The position numbers and the translations under genes were made by a program. Below, one piece after another: positions 25,955-35,232 of a stretch of 64,000 nucleotides of DNA (position 1 is its first letter; each line of letters starts with the position of its first letter). The stretch is from Lachnospiraceae bacterium (GTDB lineage: Bacteria; Bacillota; Clostridia; Lachnospirales; Lachnospiraceae), in NCBI GenBank assembly GCA_017624235.1, contig JAGANL010000034.1:41218-105217 (forward strand). Reading direction: 5' to 3'. The notes beneath the pieces are model-generated. The model did not search any database. It was not told where the DNA came from and was given only the letters and a program-made list of their open reading frames with translations.

Positions 25955-27289
25955 TTAAGCGGTCACTGTCTTTGAAGTCATTGTCAGACTGATATTACAG
26001 ATAAATTCTCCTCCCTCACATTCAAAGGTAATATCCCCTTCATACCTCTCCACCGCATTCCGCACATTTTCCAATCCGAATCCATGACCCTCCCCTTTCC
26101 GGGAAACCGGAAAACCCTTATGATCCCACACGATTGCTTCGCTTGTCCTGTTTTTGATTCTCAAAAACAACACATCATTTCTTGTCTTCATAGAAAAGCA
26201 GACCTTCTTTTCTCCCTCCAGATGACTGCAGGCATTTACCGCATTATCCAGAATATTACCAAATATGGTGGTAATATCAATCTGCTCCATAAAATCCAGA
26301 CCAACATTCTCAATATCCATTTCAAAGGAGATGCCTCTTTCCTCCCCCAGCGTTACTTTATCGTTCAATATAGTATTGAGAATATGATCCGAAACATATT
26401 TTGTCGGCAGAAGCGGTGACAGCATTCCGCTAATATCCTGCGTATAGGAAATGGCCTTTTCTTCCTCATGCTGCTGATAAAGCTCACTTATAACCTGAAT
26501 ATGCTTTTTGACATCATGCAGAACCGAAAGCGCCGTCTCATACCTTTTATCCAGTGCAATAAAATGCTCTTCCTGTAAAACGGAGCGTTCCTTTAGAAGC
26601 TCCAGCTTCAGCTTCAATGAGATATTCTCCGAAAGATACCCCATCAAATCCCCGATAAACAGATTTAACAGCAAAAGTATGATTCCATTTGCCAAAATGG
26701 CAGCTCCCCGCCAGTTCATCTCAATGCTCTGCCCCGACGGAATCAATACGATAATATTCACGATACTGAAAATCATTACCATAAAATAAATATAATAGTC
26801 CCGGCTTCTGACATGCCTGATCCTTTCCTGCTTTAAAATCCCGGAAAGAACAAATCTGTAAATGGCAATCAGAAAAATCAGCGTGCCTATTGTACAAAAA
26901 AGCCCTTCCATATTGCTTTGATATTCCTTTATCTGAAACAGGCTTTTCAAACCAAGCATGCTAAAATAGCCGATTACCTCACATACAGCAACAAGTACGG
27001 TAATCAGAACCGACTGGGCTATGACAAGACTTCTTTTTATACCACCATCACGGTAGTACAGCATTCCTACCGAGCATGCCACTGCCAGCCATGCCATAAA
27101 ATTATAAAATGGCTGTTCCAGCAGATTAATCGAAAACATGCCGACACCAATCAAGGTATAGATACCCCTGTGAACCCACAGCTTTTTCATCCGTTTCTGA
27201 TATCTTCGATTCATAAAGTCTGCAATGATCCACAGTTCTACCACACACGATAACAAATATCCGATATAAGTCAGTATTACATCCTGCAA
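25955..27289 (-). CDS. agrC: AgrC-like GHKL sensor histidine kinase
   Basis: Receptor kinase of 444 residues with six or seven N-terminal membrane segments (to about residue 225), a coiled linker, the phosphoacceptor box 'SVLHDVKKHIQVI', and a C-terminal GHKL ATPase ('FGNILDNAVNAC', 'GHGFGLENVRNAV'). The architecture fits receptors for cyclic peptides. Starts 5 bases after the LytTR regulator stop. Confidence 0.9.
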   Translation of the reverse strand: MQDVILTYIGYLLSCVVELWIIADFMNRRYQKRMKKLWVHRGIYTLIGVGMFSINLLEQPFYNFMAWLAVACSVGMLYYRDGGIKRSLVIAQSVLITVLVAVCEVIGYFSMLGLKSLFQIKEYQSNMEGLFCTIGTLIFLIAIYRFVLSGILKQERIRHVRSRDYYIYFMVMIFSIVNIIVLIPSGQSIEMNWRGAAILANGIILLLLNLFIGDLMGYLSENISLKLKLELLKERSVLQEEHFIALDKRYETALSVLHDVKKHIQVISELYQQHEEEKAISYTQDISGMLSPLLPTKYVSDHILNTILNDKVTLGEERGISFEMDIENVGLDFMEQIDITTIFGNILDNAVNACSHLEGEKKVCFSMKTRNDVLFLRIKNRTSEAIVWDHKGFPVSRKGEGHGFGLENVRNAVERYEGDITFECEGGEFICNISLTMTSKTVTA

Positions 27290-27294
27290 ATTCC

Positions 27295-28044
27295 CTACCT
27301 CCCAAACGTTTCCCTGTCAATCAGCTCATACCAGACCTTCCGAAACTCAGCGGCTCTCTTCTGGGAAAGCGGTATTTCATCACCATTCAGCATATAGACC
27401 ATATACTGACGCACTCTCTGCACCTGCCTGATATTTACGAGAAAAGCCTTATGCGGCTGTATAAAACCGCAATCCTTCAGTTTTTCAATCAGATGTATGA
27501 GCCGGTCCTGCACATAATAGACCATATCCGTTCCATCCATGCCAAGCACCAGGCGAATCCTGTGCTCCACATACTCAAAATAACAGATATCCTTTACCGG
27601 AAAGGTCATCGTCCCTTTTCCGATGACTTTCAGAGAAAGAGTCATTTCCTCCCTGATTCTGGCATTCATCTGTTCACAGATGTCCTGAAGCTGTTCAAAC
27701 AATTCCTCCTTACGCAGCGGCTTTTCCAGAAAAGCAAAGGCATGCGCCCTGTTCTGCGCCGTCTTTTTGGAGAGCAGATCTCCCAGATTGGTAATATAAA
27801 TGATATAGCTGTCGCGGTTTCGTTTCCATATTTCCTGCCCTGCCTCCAACCCATTCCTGCCCTGCATGTCAATATCTAAAAATACAATTTCCTCCTCCAG
27901 ACCGGTTTGCAGGAAACGGTCAGCACTTTCATACTCCTGCAGTACCAGTTCTATTTTATGTTCCTTTGCAAATACTTTTAAAGCCTCCGCCAGAGTCTTC
28001 CGAAACTCCCTTTCATCATCACAAATTGCACAATGAAGCCGCAT
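27295..28044 (-). CDS. LytTR response regulator, AgrA-like
   Basis: 249 residues. The receiver domain (1 to about 125) has D9/D10 and phosphoacceptor D57 in 'VFLDIDM'; the LytTR DNA-binding domain is at about 140-245 ('FPVKDICYFEYVEHRIRL', 'FIQPHKAFLVNIRQV'). First gene of the agr unit, so the order is regulator-sensor-agrD-agrB, unlike the BDCA order of staphylococci. Probably binds the direct repeats before agrD. Confidence 0.93.
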   Translation of the reverse strand: MRLHCAICDDEREFRKTLAEALKVFAKEHKIELVLQEYESADRFLQTGLEEEIVFLDIDMQGRNGLEAGQEIWKRNRDSYIIYITNLGDLLSKKTAQNRAHAFAFLEKPLRKEELFEQLQDICEQMNARIREEMTLSLKVIGKGTMTFPVKDICYFEYVEHRIRLVLGMDGTDMVYYVQDRLIHLIEKLKDCGFIQPHKAFLVNIRQVQRVRQYMVYMLNGDEIPLSQKRAAEFRKVWYELIDRETFGR

Positions 28045-28079
28045 CCTACACCTCTTTTCTATTCTCTCTCCTCCACCTC

Positions 28080-28109
28080 ATTATAATCGTATATGACATT
28101 TATTGGCAA
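28080..28109 (-). promoter_or_regulatory. Promoter of agr regulator/sensor genes
   Basis: TTGCCA (28109-28104), 18-bp spacer, TATAAT (28085-28080), minus strand. Palindromic copy 2 starts 9 bases upstream of the -35. Confidence 0.7.
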
Positions 28110-28117
28110 GTTTCACT

Positions 28118-28401
28118 GTAACAGTTTAGTCCGCGCCAGCCTCAGTACTCCCAGCCCAACTCCACACAGAGAATTTCGGGACATACAGTAGGACTGAGCG
28201 TTTTCTTAATGGAGTATTCAAAACCATAGGGAGAAATCGGCAAGGATGCCGATTTCAGGATTCCTTGCGCATGGAATCCGGCCCGGTCGGATTTCATACT
28301 TGTCTGCTCCATTTAGAAAACTCCAGTCCGAATGTCATCCCGAAATTTTCTGTGTGGAGTTGGGCTGGGAGTACTGAGGCTGGCGCGGGCTAAACTGTTA
28401 C
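28118..28401. repeat. Palindromic structured element, copy 2
   Basis: 284 bp. Arms 28118-28181 and 28338-28401 are 64 bp with two differences, both G-T wobble-compatible. The core repeats copy 1: GTTTTCTTAATGGAG pairing, AAATCGGC/GCCGATTT hairpin, and GGATTCC/GGAATCC hairpin with a shorter tip. Arm sequence differs from copy 1 at many positions but stays self-complementary. Same orientation as copy 1; the two bracket the agr unit. Lies between the agr promoter and luxS. Confidence 0.93.
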
Positions 28402-28431
28402 AGCTTCACCTCTGTTAGCGTTTACTTTTCC

Positions 28432-28460
28432 TTGACATTCTCCGCCGGATAATTTACTGT
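28432..28460 (+). promoter_or_regulatory. luxS-mtnN promoter
   Basis: TTGACA at 28432-28437, 17-bp spacer, TACTGT at 28455-28460. The -10 is weak. Confidence 0.5.
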
Positions 28461-28544
28461 CAATATAGTGGGTCAGATATCATTACACTTCATTTTATGG
28501 CATATCACCCCATCAATAAATGCACCGGAAAGGAATGTTGATAC

Positions 28545-29024
28545 ATGGAAAAAATAGCAAGCTTTACGATCGATCACATAAAACTGGAACCGGGAATCTA
28601 TGTTTCCCGTAAGGATCATGTCGGAGAAAATGTCATTACGACCTTTGATCTGCGCATGACCTCTCCTAACGATGAACCCGTTATGAACACTGCAGAGGTA
28701 CATACGATTGAACATCTCGGAGCCACCTATCTGAGAAATCACCCGGAATTTTCCTCCAAAACCATCTACTTCGGGCCGATGGGCTGCCGGACAGGTTTTT
28801 ATCTGCTTCTGGCTGGCGATTATGAATCCGGGGATATTGTAAAACTGATTACGGATATGTATGAATTTATTCGGGATTTCCGTGATGAAGTGCCTGGCGC
28901 GAGCGCAAAGGACTGCGGTAACTATCTGGATATGAATCTTGGCATGGCAAATTACCTTGCAAAACGCTATCTGGAAAATACTCTGTATGATATTGACGAA
29001 AAGCATCTTATTTATCCGCAGTAA
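28545..29024 (+). CDS. luxS: S-ribosylhomocysteine lyase
   Basis: Cleaves S-ribosylhomocysteine to homocysteine and DPD, the AI-2 precursor. Metal ligands H53 and H57 in HTIEHL and C124 in 'AKDCGN', with catalytic C81 in 'GPMGCRTGFY'. Length 159 is standard. Precedes mtnN, which makes its substrate, and adjoins the agr unit. Confidence 0.98.
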   Translation: MEKIASFTIDHIKLEPGIYVSRKDHVGENVITTFDLRMTSPNDEPVMNTAEVHTIEHLGATYLRNHPEFSSKTIYFGPMGCRTGFYLLLAGDYESGDIVKLITDMYEFIRDFRDEVPGASAKDCGNYLDMNLGMANYLAKRYLENTLYDIDEKHLIYPQ

Positions 29025-29103
29025 ACAGACCGGACTTCTGATAGGACTGGAAGCACTGTTTACACAAAACAAATACAGAAACTTTCGGAAAGGAACATAA
29101 AAA

Positions 29104-29805
29104 ATGAAAAAAATTGGTATTATCGGCGCAATGGAACTGGAAGTTGAGGCTTTAAAGTCCAAAATGGTAATCAACCGCCGTATTCAAAAAGCATCCATGG
29201 AATTTTTAGACGGAATCCTAAACGGAACAGATGTGGTCATTGTACGCAGCGGCATCGGCAAAGTGAATGCCGGTATCTGCGCACAGATCTTATGTGACGT
29301 TTTCAATGTAACTCATATTATTAACACCGGAGTTGCCGGTTCCCTGAAGGCAGAAATCAACATTGGTGATATTGTACTTTCCACCGATGCCGTACATCAC
29401 GATGTGGATGTTACCATCTTTGGCTATCAGTTAGGAGAAGTGCCGCAGATTGGCTGTCAGGCTTTTCCTGCCGATCCGTCCCTGCTTGGCCTTGCTGCTT
29501 CTGTCTGCGCGAAGGTAAATCCTGACATTCATGTATTTCGGGGCAGGATTGCCAGCGGCGACCAGTTCATCAGTGACAAAGCCGTAAAGGAACGTATCAT
29601 TTCCAACTTTGGCGGCTACTGCACCGAAATGGAAGGTGCCTCTATTGCTCAGACCGCTTATCTGAATCAGATACCGTTTTTGATTATCCGGGCTATTTCT
29701 GATAAAGCAGATGATTCTGCGGAAATGGACTATCCGACCTTTGAGCGCGCTGCTGCCGCACATTCCGCCAAGCTCGTGGAAGCTATGCTGCCGGAAATTT
29801 CATAA
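29104..29805 (+). CDS. mtnN: MTA/SAH nucleosidase
   Basis: Hydrolyses S-adenosylhomocysteine and methylthioadenosine to adenine and the thioribose product, feeding LuxS. 233 residues with the catalytic Glu region 'GAMELEVEALK', 'NTGVAGSL', 'EMEGASIAQ' and the proton donor Asp in 'AISDKADD'. GGAAAGGAA precedes the start. In line with luxS, forming a two-step SAH recycling operon. Confidence 0.97.
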   Translation: MKKIGIIGAMELEVEALKSKMVINRRIQKASMEFLDGILNGTDVVIVRSGIGKVNAGICAQILCDVFNVTHIINTGVAGSLKAEINIGDIVLSTDAVHHDVDVTIFGYQLGEVPQIGCQAFPADPSLLGLAASVCAKVNPDIHVFRGRIASGDQFISDKAVKERIISNFGGYCTEMEGASIAQTAYLNQIPFLIIRAISDKADDSAEMDYPTFERAAAAHSAKLVEAMLPEIS

Positions 29806-29810
29806 GAAGC

Positions 29811-29855
29811 ATACATCCCTGTGTGACGATCAATCATCACGCAGGGATGTATCTC
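29811..29855 (+). terminator. Terminator after mtnN
   Basis: Stem ATACATCCCTG.GTGA / TCAC.CAGGGATGTAT with one mismatch, followed by CTCTT. The T run is weak. Lies between convergent genes. Confidence 0.65.
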
Positions 29856-29955
29856 TTAACAGTAAACAGTGAATCGCGCAAGCAGAAGCTGTTTTCAATG
29901 AATGGCTTCATACCCGCTGATGCTTTTTCCAAAATGCTATCGTCTCCTGCCGTAT

Positions 29956-30915
29956 TTACAGATTCACAATATTTCTGTTCTCTCCGTTCAAAAATGCCTC
30001 GATATTTTTTGCCACTTCCTCCACCAGTCTGGTACGTGCTTCAGTGCTTGCCCATGCCATATGTGGTGTTATAATCAGCTTTCCGCTGTCCTGAATCTCT
30101 CCCAGTGGATTTTCCTTTTGAATCGGTTCCTTTTCCAGTACGTCCAATCCTGCACCGGCAATATAGCCTTCCTCCAATGCCTGATACAAATCAGCATTAT
30201 TCACTACGGGTCCTCTTGCCACATTGATCAGATATGCCGTTTTTTTCATTTTTTTCATAGCATCCAGATCAATCAGGTTTCTCGTCAAATCACTGAGGGG
30301 GCAATGTACAGATACAAAATCGGATTCCTTTAACAGCTCATCCAATTCCACACGAGGATAGTCCGTACAGGTACTCTTTCCCGAGGCAGAGTAGAAAATT
30401 ACCTTACAGCCAAATGCTTCCGCAATCTTTGCCACTTTACGTCCAATATTTCCCATACCGATAATACCCCAGGTCTTTCCTTCCATTTCCGTAAAAGGCA
30501 CATCAAAATGGGAAAATCTTGCCTGCGCACCATAGATGCCGGATTTTACATAGCGATCATAGTAATTCAGACTTTCAGACAGATACAACGCCAGAGCAAA
30601 GGTATGCTGGGCTACTGCAGCAGTAGAATAGTCCACTACATTGGCAACCTTAATGCCTCTATTTTTGCAATATTCCAGATCTACATTATCATATCCGGTC
30701 GCAAACTCACAGATCAGCCTGACATTTGCAGCATCCTTTAATGTCTCTTCATTCATAGGTGCTTTATTGGCAATAATAATATCGGCATCCTTTACCTTTT
30801 CTGCCGTATCCTCTTTCACGGTATTCGGATAACAGACTACCTCTCCGTATTTTTCATACAGACTCAGATCAATATCTAATCCTACGCTGTTTCTCTCCAG
30901 TACAACAATTTTCAT
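29956..30915 (-). CDS. D-2-hydroxyacid dehydrogenase, NAD-dependent
   Basis: 319 residues. Rossmann motif 'WGIIGMGNIGRKVA', catalytic Arg in 'LINVARGPVVN', Glu in the following 'GAGLDVLEKEP', and His in 'ITPHMAWAS'. Closest in feel to hydroxypyruvate/glycerate or 2-hydroxyacid dehydrogenases; substrate not fixed. The start at 30915 (MKIVVLERN) is preferred over the long frame, whose extra residues come from the pgi terminator region. Confidence 0.9.
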   Translation of the reverse strand: MKIVVLERNSVGLDIDLSLYEKYGEVVCYPNTVKEDTAEKVKDADIIIANKAPMNEETLKDAANVRLICEFATGYDNVDLEYCKNRGIKVANVVDYSTAAVAQHTFALALYLSESLNYYDRYVKSGIYGAQARFSHFDVPFTEMEGKTWGIIGMGNIGRKVAKIAEAFGCKVIFYSASGKSTCTDYPRVELDELLKESDFVSVHCPLSDLTRNLIDLDAMKKMKKTAYLINVARGPVVNNADLYQALEEGYIAGAGLDVLEKEPIQKENPLGEIQDSGKLIITPHMAWASTEARTRLVEEVAKNIEAFLNGENRNIVNL

Positions 30916-30954
30916 CTTTGCTGTTTTTCCTTTCCAATTTTTTCTTCTTTGTAC

Positions 30955-30989
30955 AAAAAGCGGGCGCTGCCAGCTATGGCGCACCCGCT
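30955..30989 (-). terminator. Terminator of pgi
   Basis: Minus strand AGCGGGTGCGCCA pairs with TGGCAGCGCCCGCT, followed by five T. Confidence 0.85.
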
Positions 30990-31051
30990 CATTTACCGTT
31001 CTGCTGGAATAGCATGAATCCGTCAGTTTTCCCCAGAGACTCCGCTTCGTC

Positions 31052-32401
31052 TTATAATCTCTTTAACAGCTCTTCTCTCTGTGCCTCATAGCCCGGTTTT
31101 CCAAGCAGCGCAAACATATTCTTCTTATAGCTCTCTACACCCGGCTGGTTGAACGGATTTACACCTAACAGATAGCCGCTTACACCGCAGGCAAACTCAA
31201 AGAAATAGAATAATTCACCGAGATAGAACTCGTTTACTTCCGGTACATTTACCATAAAGTTCGGAACCTGTCCATCTGTATGAGCCAGAATCGTTCCGTT
31301 CATCGCACTCTTGTTTACGAAATCTACGGTCTTTCCAGCCAAATAGTTCAAACCGTCAAGATCGGTCGGTTCATTTCCGATTACGATCTCTTCACGGGAC
31401 TCTTCAATATTGATAACGGTCTCAAACATGATTCTTGCACCGTCCTGAATAAACTGTCCCATGGAATGCAGATCAGTTGTCAGATCCACGCTTGCCGGGA
31501 AGATACCTCTCTGATCCTTGCCTTCACTCTCACCATAAAGCTGCTTCCACCACTCGGATACATAGTGTACGCTCGGCTCATAGTTAGCAAGAATTTCGAT
31601 CGTCTTGCCCTTCTTTAATAAGATATTTCTAAGCGCTGCATAAAGTAACGCATCGTTCTCTTCGAAAGGAGCTTCCAGCGCATGCTTTCTTGCACTTGCC
31701 GCACCCTCCATCAGCTTGTCGATATCCGCACCGCTGACAGCAATCGGAAGAAGACCTACCGCAGTCAGTACAGAGAAACGTCCTCCGACATCATCCGGAA
31801 CGACAAAGGTCTCATAGCCTTCCTCAGTAGCCAGATTCTTTAAGGAGCCCTTCACCTTATCGGTTGTAGCATAGATTCTCTTTGCTGCTCCCTCTTTACC
31901 GTATTTCTTCTCTGCCAGCTCCTTGAAGATACGGAATGCAATAGCCGGCTCTGTAGTCGTACCGGATTTGGAAATCATATTGATGGAGAAATCTCTGTCT
32001 CCGATCACATCCAAAAGATGTTTTAAATAGGTAGAGCTGATTGAATTTCCTACAAAATAAATTTCCGGAGTCTTTCTGACTTCCTTGCTTACCACATTGT
32101 AAAAGCTGTGTCTTAAAAATTCAATCGCCGCTCTTGCTCCAAGATAGGAACCGCCGATACCGATGACAACCAGTACCTCAGAATCACTCTGGATTTTCTT
32201 TGCTGCCTCTTTGATTCTTGCAAACTCTTCTTTATCATAATCTACCGGAAGATTGATCCAGCCAAGGAAATCATTGCCTGCTCCTGTTTTGGAAACCAAC
32301 AGTTCCTTTGCACTCAGGACAGCCGTTTTCATATTCTCCACTTCATGTGCCTGAATAAAGGGTGCTGCCTTAGAGTAATCAAACGTTACTTTCTTGCTCA
32401 T
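31052..32401 (-). CDS. pgi: Glucose-6-phosphate isomerase
   Basis: Glycolytic isomerase, 449 residues, normal for the short Firmicute form. Sugar-phosphate site '[13 protein letters not shown]', glycine-rich '[14 protein letters not shown]', catalytic '[13 protein letters not shown]' region. Single gene with its own promoter and terminator. Confidence 0.98.
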   Translation of the reverse strand: MSKKVTFDYSKAAPFIQAHEVENMKTAVLSAKELLVSKTGAGNDFLGWINLPVDYDKEEFARIKEAAKKIQSDSEVLVVIGIGGSYLGARAAIEFLRHSFYNVVSKEVRKTPEIYFVGNSISSTYLKHLLDVIGDRDFSINMISKSGTTTEPAIAFRIFKELAEKKYGKEGAAKRIYATTDKVKGSLKNLATEEGYETFVVPDDVGGRFSVLTAVGLLPIAVSGADIDKLMEGAASARKHALEAPFEENDALLYAALRNILLKKGKTIEILANYEPSVHYVSEWWKQLYGESEGKDQRGIFPASVDLTTDLHSMGQFIQDGARIMFETVINIEESREEIVIGNEPTDLDGLNYLAGKTVDFVNKSAMNGTILAHTDGQVPNFMVNVPEVNEFYLGELFYFFEFACGVSGYLLGVNPFNQPGVESYKKNMFALLGKPGYEAQREELLKRL

Positions 32402-32445
32402 GTGTTTTGCGCTCCTTTTTATTGAGTAAATGTTATTTTAACTTC

Positions 32446-32474
32446 AGTGTAGCAAAGTTGTATTTCTTTTTCAA
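32446..32474 (-). promoter_or_regulatory. pgi promoter
   Basis: TTGAAA (32474-32469), 17-bp spacer, TACACT (32451-32446), minus strand. The -35 overlaps the 3' end of the upstream gene. Confidence 0.55.
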
Positions 32475-33163
32475 GCCAAAAATTCCCGGATGAGCTGCTC
32501 CAGCTCGTCCTCCTCCTTTTGGCTAAAACCAGAAGCTTCCGGTACTTTAGCAGAGACCGCCTCTGCTACGGCCGTATCCGTATCCTCCATGGTCTTTTCT
32601 TGCCCCTCCGATTCTCCAAGGCTTTCCTGACGGCAGACAATATTCAAATGGTTCACCATATGATTTTCCAGATAGTCCACCAGATTTGTCTTAAGTATCC
32701 TCCGCTTTCCTCCTATATCTGTCAGCGAAGAAACCGAAAAATACGCATAAAGGCCAAACAGACTCATGATATAATAGGGAAGCAGCGCTCCAATCGTCAT
32801 ACCGTCAATAATTCCCCTGCAAATACAGACACCGAATACAAACACTGCCGCCAGCATCAGCTGTCCTGACAGATGCTGAAGAAACGGAAGCGAAAGCTTC
32901 CCGATTCGGATACGGTTCAGAAATTTATCCACAAAAATATCAACATTCATATTTCCCATGTTCATCTGATAGCAGTGGCTGAATTTAAGCTTGCACTGCT
33001 TTAACTGCTTATTGGTAGTAGTTGCCATATTATCTGCCTGTTTTATCATGTTCTGGTATAACACACCTATTATAATCTGGCATATAATGCTTAATAATAA
33101 CAATATCACCGCCGTCCCTGTCAGAAAGCTCTGGCTCAAAGTAATTTGACTGAAAATTTTCAT
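32471..33163 (-). CDS. Hypothetical membrane protein
   Basis: Not recognised. 230 residues: one membrane segment at about 12-36, a basic cytoplasmic loop, two segments at about 103-121 and 127-146, then an acidic C-terminal tail (E/D-rich, ending 'EEDELEQLIREFLA'). It resembles uncharacterised proteins found beside pgi in related Clostridia. Function unknown. Confidence 0.7.
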   Translation of the reverse strand: MKIFSQITLSQSFLTGTAVILLLLSIICQIIIGVLYQNMIKQADNMATTTNKQLKQCKLKFSHCYQMNMGNMNVDIFVDKFLNRIRIGKLSLPFLQHLSGQLMLAAVFVFGVCICRGIIDGMTIGALLPYYIMSLFGLYAYFSVSSLTDIGGKRRILKTNLVDYLENHMVNHLNIVCRQESLGESEGQEKTMEDTDTAVAEAVSAKVPEASGFSQKEEDELEQLIREFLA

Positions 33164-33352
33164 AATTCATTTTGCCCCTTTCATTCCTTTATACTCTTTC
33201 CAAAGTATACCATTCTCTCAGGGCGCGCGAGAAGCGAAAACCTTTTACAATTTCCCTGCTTTTCTTACTCTTAATACTGGAAACTCCCATTTTTTTCTGC
33301 TATAATCCCTTTGTCAGTAAAAAAAGATGTCAGATAACAGGAGGAAAACACG

Positions 33353-33589
33353 ATGAGATACACACCACATGGAGTATGCTCCAGTGCCATTGATATAGAA
33401 GTAGAAAACGGTATTATCCAGTCCGTAGCCTTTACAGGAGGCTGCAACGGCAACCTGAAGGGTATTTCCGCCCTTGTAAAAGGAATGAAGGTAGAAGATG
33501 CCATTACAAAATTAAAGGGAATCCGCTGCGGATTTAAAAACACTTCCTGTCCCGACCAGCTTGCCTGTGCACTGGAACAGCTGGTATAA
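33353..33589 (+). CDS. TSCPD-domain protein (TIGR03905 type)
   Basis: A 78-residue protein named for its TSCPDQLA motif (about residues 63-70), with Cys at 9, 24 and 53 as well. The same domain ends some ribonucleotide reductases. Function of the stand-alone form is unknown. AGGAGG precedes the ATG; a TATAAT lies at 33301-33306. Confidence 0.88.
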   Translation: MRYTPHGVCSSAIDIEVENGIIQSVAFTGGCNGNLKGISALVKGMKVEDAITKLKGIRCGFKNTSCPDQLACALEQLV

Positions 33590-33621
33590 CCAATTTATCG
33601 AAAATATTGGGAGGCATTCGC

Positions 33622-34701
33622 ATGAAACGAATCGTACTGACCGGCGGCGGAACAGCCGGACACGTTACACCAAATATTGCCCTGATTCCCAGACTTCGGG
33701 AGCTGGATTATGATATTCACTACATTGGCTCCTATGACGGAATCGAAAAAAGGCTTATTGAAGATTTTGAAATTCCCTACTATGGAATTTCCACCGGAAA
33801 ATTCCGAAGATATTTTGATCCCAAGAACTTCTCCGATCCCTTCCGTGTCATCAAAGGATTTGCAGAAGCCCGAAAAATCTTAAAGCAGATTCATGCGGAT
33901 GTTGTATTTTCCAAAGGAGGCTTTGTCTCGGTTCCGGTCGTACGGGCCGCAGCATCTCTGGATGTACCCTGCATCATACACGAGTCCGATATGACTCCGG
34001 GTCTTGCCAATAAGCTGTGTATTCCGGTTGCCAAAAAAATCTGCTGTAACTTTCCGGAAACACTGAAAAATCTTCCGGCAGATAAAGCAGTGCTGACCGG
34101 CTCTCCTATCCGCGAGGAACTGGCAAAGGGTAACAAGCTTTCCGCCTTAAAGCTCTGTAACTTTACTACCACCAAACCGGTCATTATGGTAATCGGAGGC
34201 AGCCTTGGCGCCGCTTCCGTGAATAAAGTGATTCGTGATGCCCTTCCCAGACTGCTGGAGGACTTCCAGATCGTGCATATCTGCGGTAAGGATAAGGTAG
34301 ATAATCTGCTCTTAAACGTTCCGGGCTATAAGCAGTTTGAATATGTCAAAGCAGAACTGAAGGATCTCTTCGCCATGGCGGATGTCGTCATCTCACGTGC
34401 CGGCGCCAATGCCATCTGCGAGCTGTTAGCGCTCAAAAAGCCTAATATCCTGATTCCGCTTTCTGCCTCAAGCAGCCGCGGAGATCAGATTTTAAATGCG
34501 AAATCCTTTGAATCACAGGGATTCTCCGTTGTCATCGATGAGGATTATCTGACTGAAAATCTGCTGATTGAAAAGGTGCATGAGCTGTATTTTACCAGAC
34601 AGACCTATATCGATGCCATGAGCAGAAGCCACCAGTTAAATTCTATTGATACGATTTTAGGGCTGATTGAAGAAATGACTGCAGAGCATCAAAAATCATA
34701 A
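33622..34701 (+). CDS. murG: UDP-GlcNAc: lipid I N-acetylglucosaminyltransferase
   Basis: Makes lipid II for peptidoglycan at the inner face of the membrane. GT-B fold of 359 residues with 'LTGGGTAGHVTPNIAL', 'GGFVSVPVV', 'HESDMTPGLANK', 'GGSLGAASVN' and the donor site 'SRAGANAICELLAL'. The start at 33622 follows GGGAGG by 7 bases. It stands outside a division/cell-wall cluster, as MurG-like paralogs of this shorter type often do. Confidence 0.92.
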   Translation: MKRIVLTGGGTAGHVTPNIALIPRLRELDYDIHYIGSYDGIEKRLIEDFEIPYYGISTGKFRRYFDPKNFSDPFRVIKGFAEARKILKQIHADVVFSKGGFVSVPVVRAAASLDVPCIIHESDMTPGLANKLCIPVAKKICCNFPETLKNLPADKAVLTGSPIREELAKGNKLSALKLCNFTTTKPVIMVIGGSLGAASVNKVIRDALPRLLEDFQIVHICGKDKVDNLLLNVPGYKQFEYVKAELKDLFAMADVVISRAGANAICELLALKKPNILIPLSASSSRGDQILNAKSFESQGFSVVIDEDYLTENLLIEKVHELYFTRQTYIDAMSRSHQLNSIDTILGLIEEMTAEHQKS

Positions 34702-34706
34702 ATAAT

Positions 34707-34749
34707 AAATACCGCAGATACCATTTCGCTCTTGTATCTGCGGTATTTT
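34707..34749. terminator. Bidirectional terminator between murG and HIT genes
   Basis: 15-bp stem AAATACCGCAGATAC / GTATCTGCGGTATTT with T runs on both sides, between convergent units. It closes the long Tad operon on the minus strand. Confidence 0.88.
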
Positions 34750-34794
34750 CATATGATCTTATGATTCAGGATTCCTGATTCACCATCCTAAAGC

Positions 34795-35205
34795 CTATCC
34801 TACAATCTGGCTGCGTATTGCCTCCAGTTCCTCCTGACTCGGCTCACCCGGCTTCCAGCCGATTGTCTGATGGTCATCCTGATACCTCGGAATCAAGTGC
34901 ATATGAAAATGGAAAACCGTCTGTCCTGCTGTTTCTCCGTTATTCTGTACCAGATTAAAGCCATCACAGCCCAGCCTTTCTGTCATCTGTACTGCCATTT
35001 TCTTAGCCAGCTTCATAACTGCTGCTGCCTTTTCATCCGGAAGCTCATAAAGATTTGCAAAATGATCCTTTGGCAGAATCAGTGCATGTCCCTTGGTAGC
35101 CGGCCCTAAATCCAGAATCACACGGAACTCATCATCCTCGTATAAGGTCTTTGCCGGAATTTCTCCATTTGCAATCTTACAGAAAATACAATTTGTGTCC
35201 TTCAT
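34795..35205 (-). CDS. HIT-family nucleotide hydrolase
   Basis: 136 residues with the histidine triad 'HFHMHLIPR' and the N-terminal zinc-like CxxC ('NCIFCKI'). Cleaves adenosine 5'-phosphoramidate-type substrates. ATG at 35205 follows AAAGGAGG by 8 bases. Last gene of the run that begins with the Tad locus. Confidence 0.95.
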   Translation of the reverse strand: MKDTNCIFCKIANGEIPAKTLYEDDEFRVILDLGPATKGHALILPKDHFANLYELPDEKAAAVMKLAKKMAVQMTERLGCDGFNLVQNNGETAGQTVFHFHMHLIPRYQDDHQTIGWKPGEPSQEELEAIRSQIVG

Positions 35206-35232
35206 GATCAAGTCCTCCTTTAAAGCAAATAA

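Noticed and set aside
24659-28401. Retron msr-msd or group II intron reading of the palindromes
   Set aside because: No reverse transcriptase or intron-encoded protein lies in the window and no branching-G context or domain V-like hairpin was seen.
24640-28420. Target-site duplications flanking the palindromes
   Set aside because: The bases just outside the arms of both copies do not match each other convincingly.
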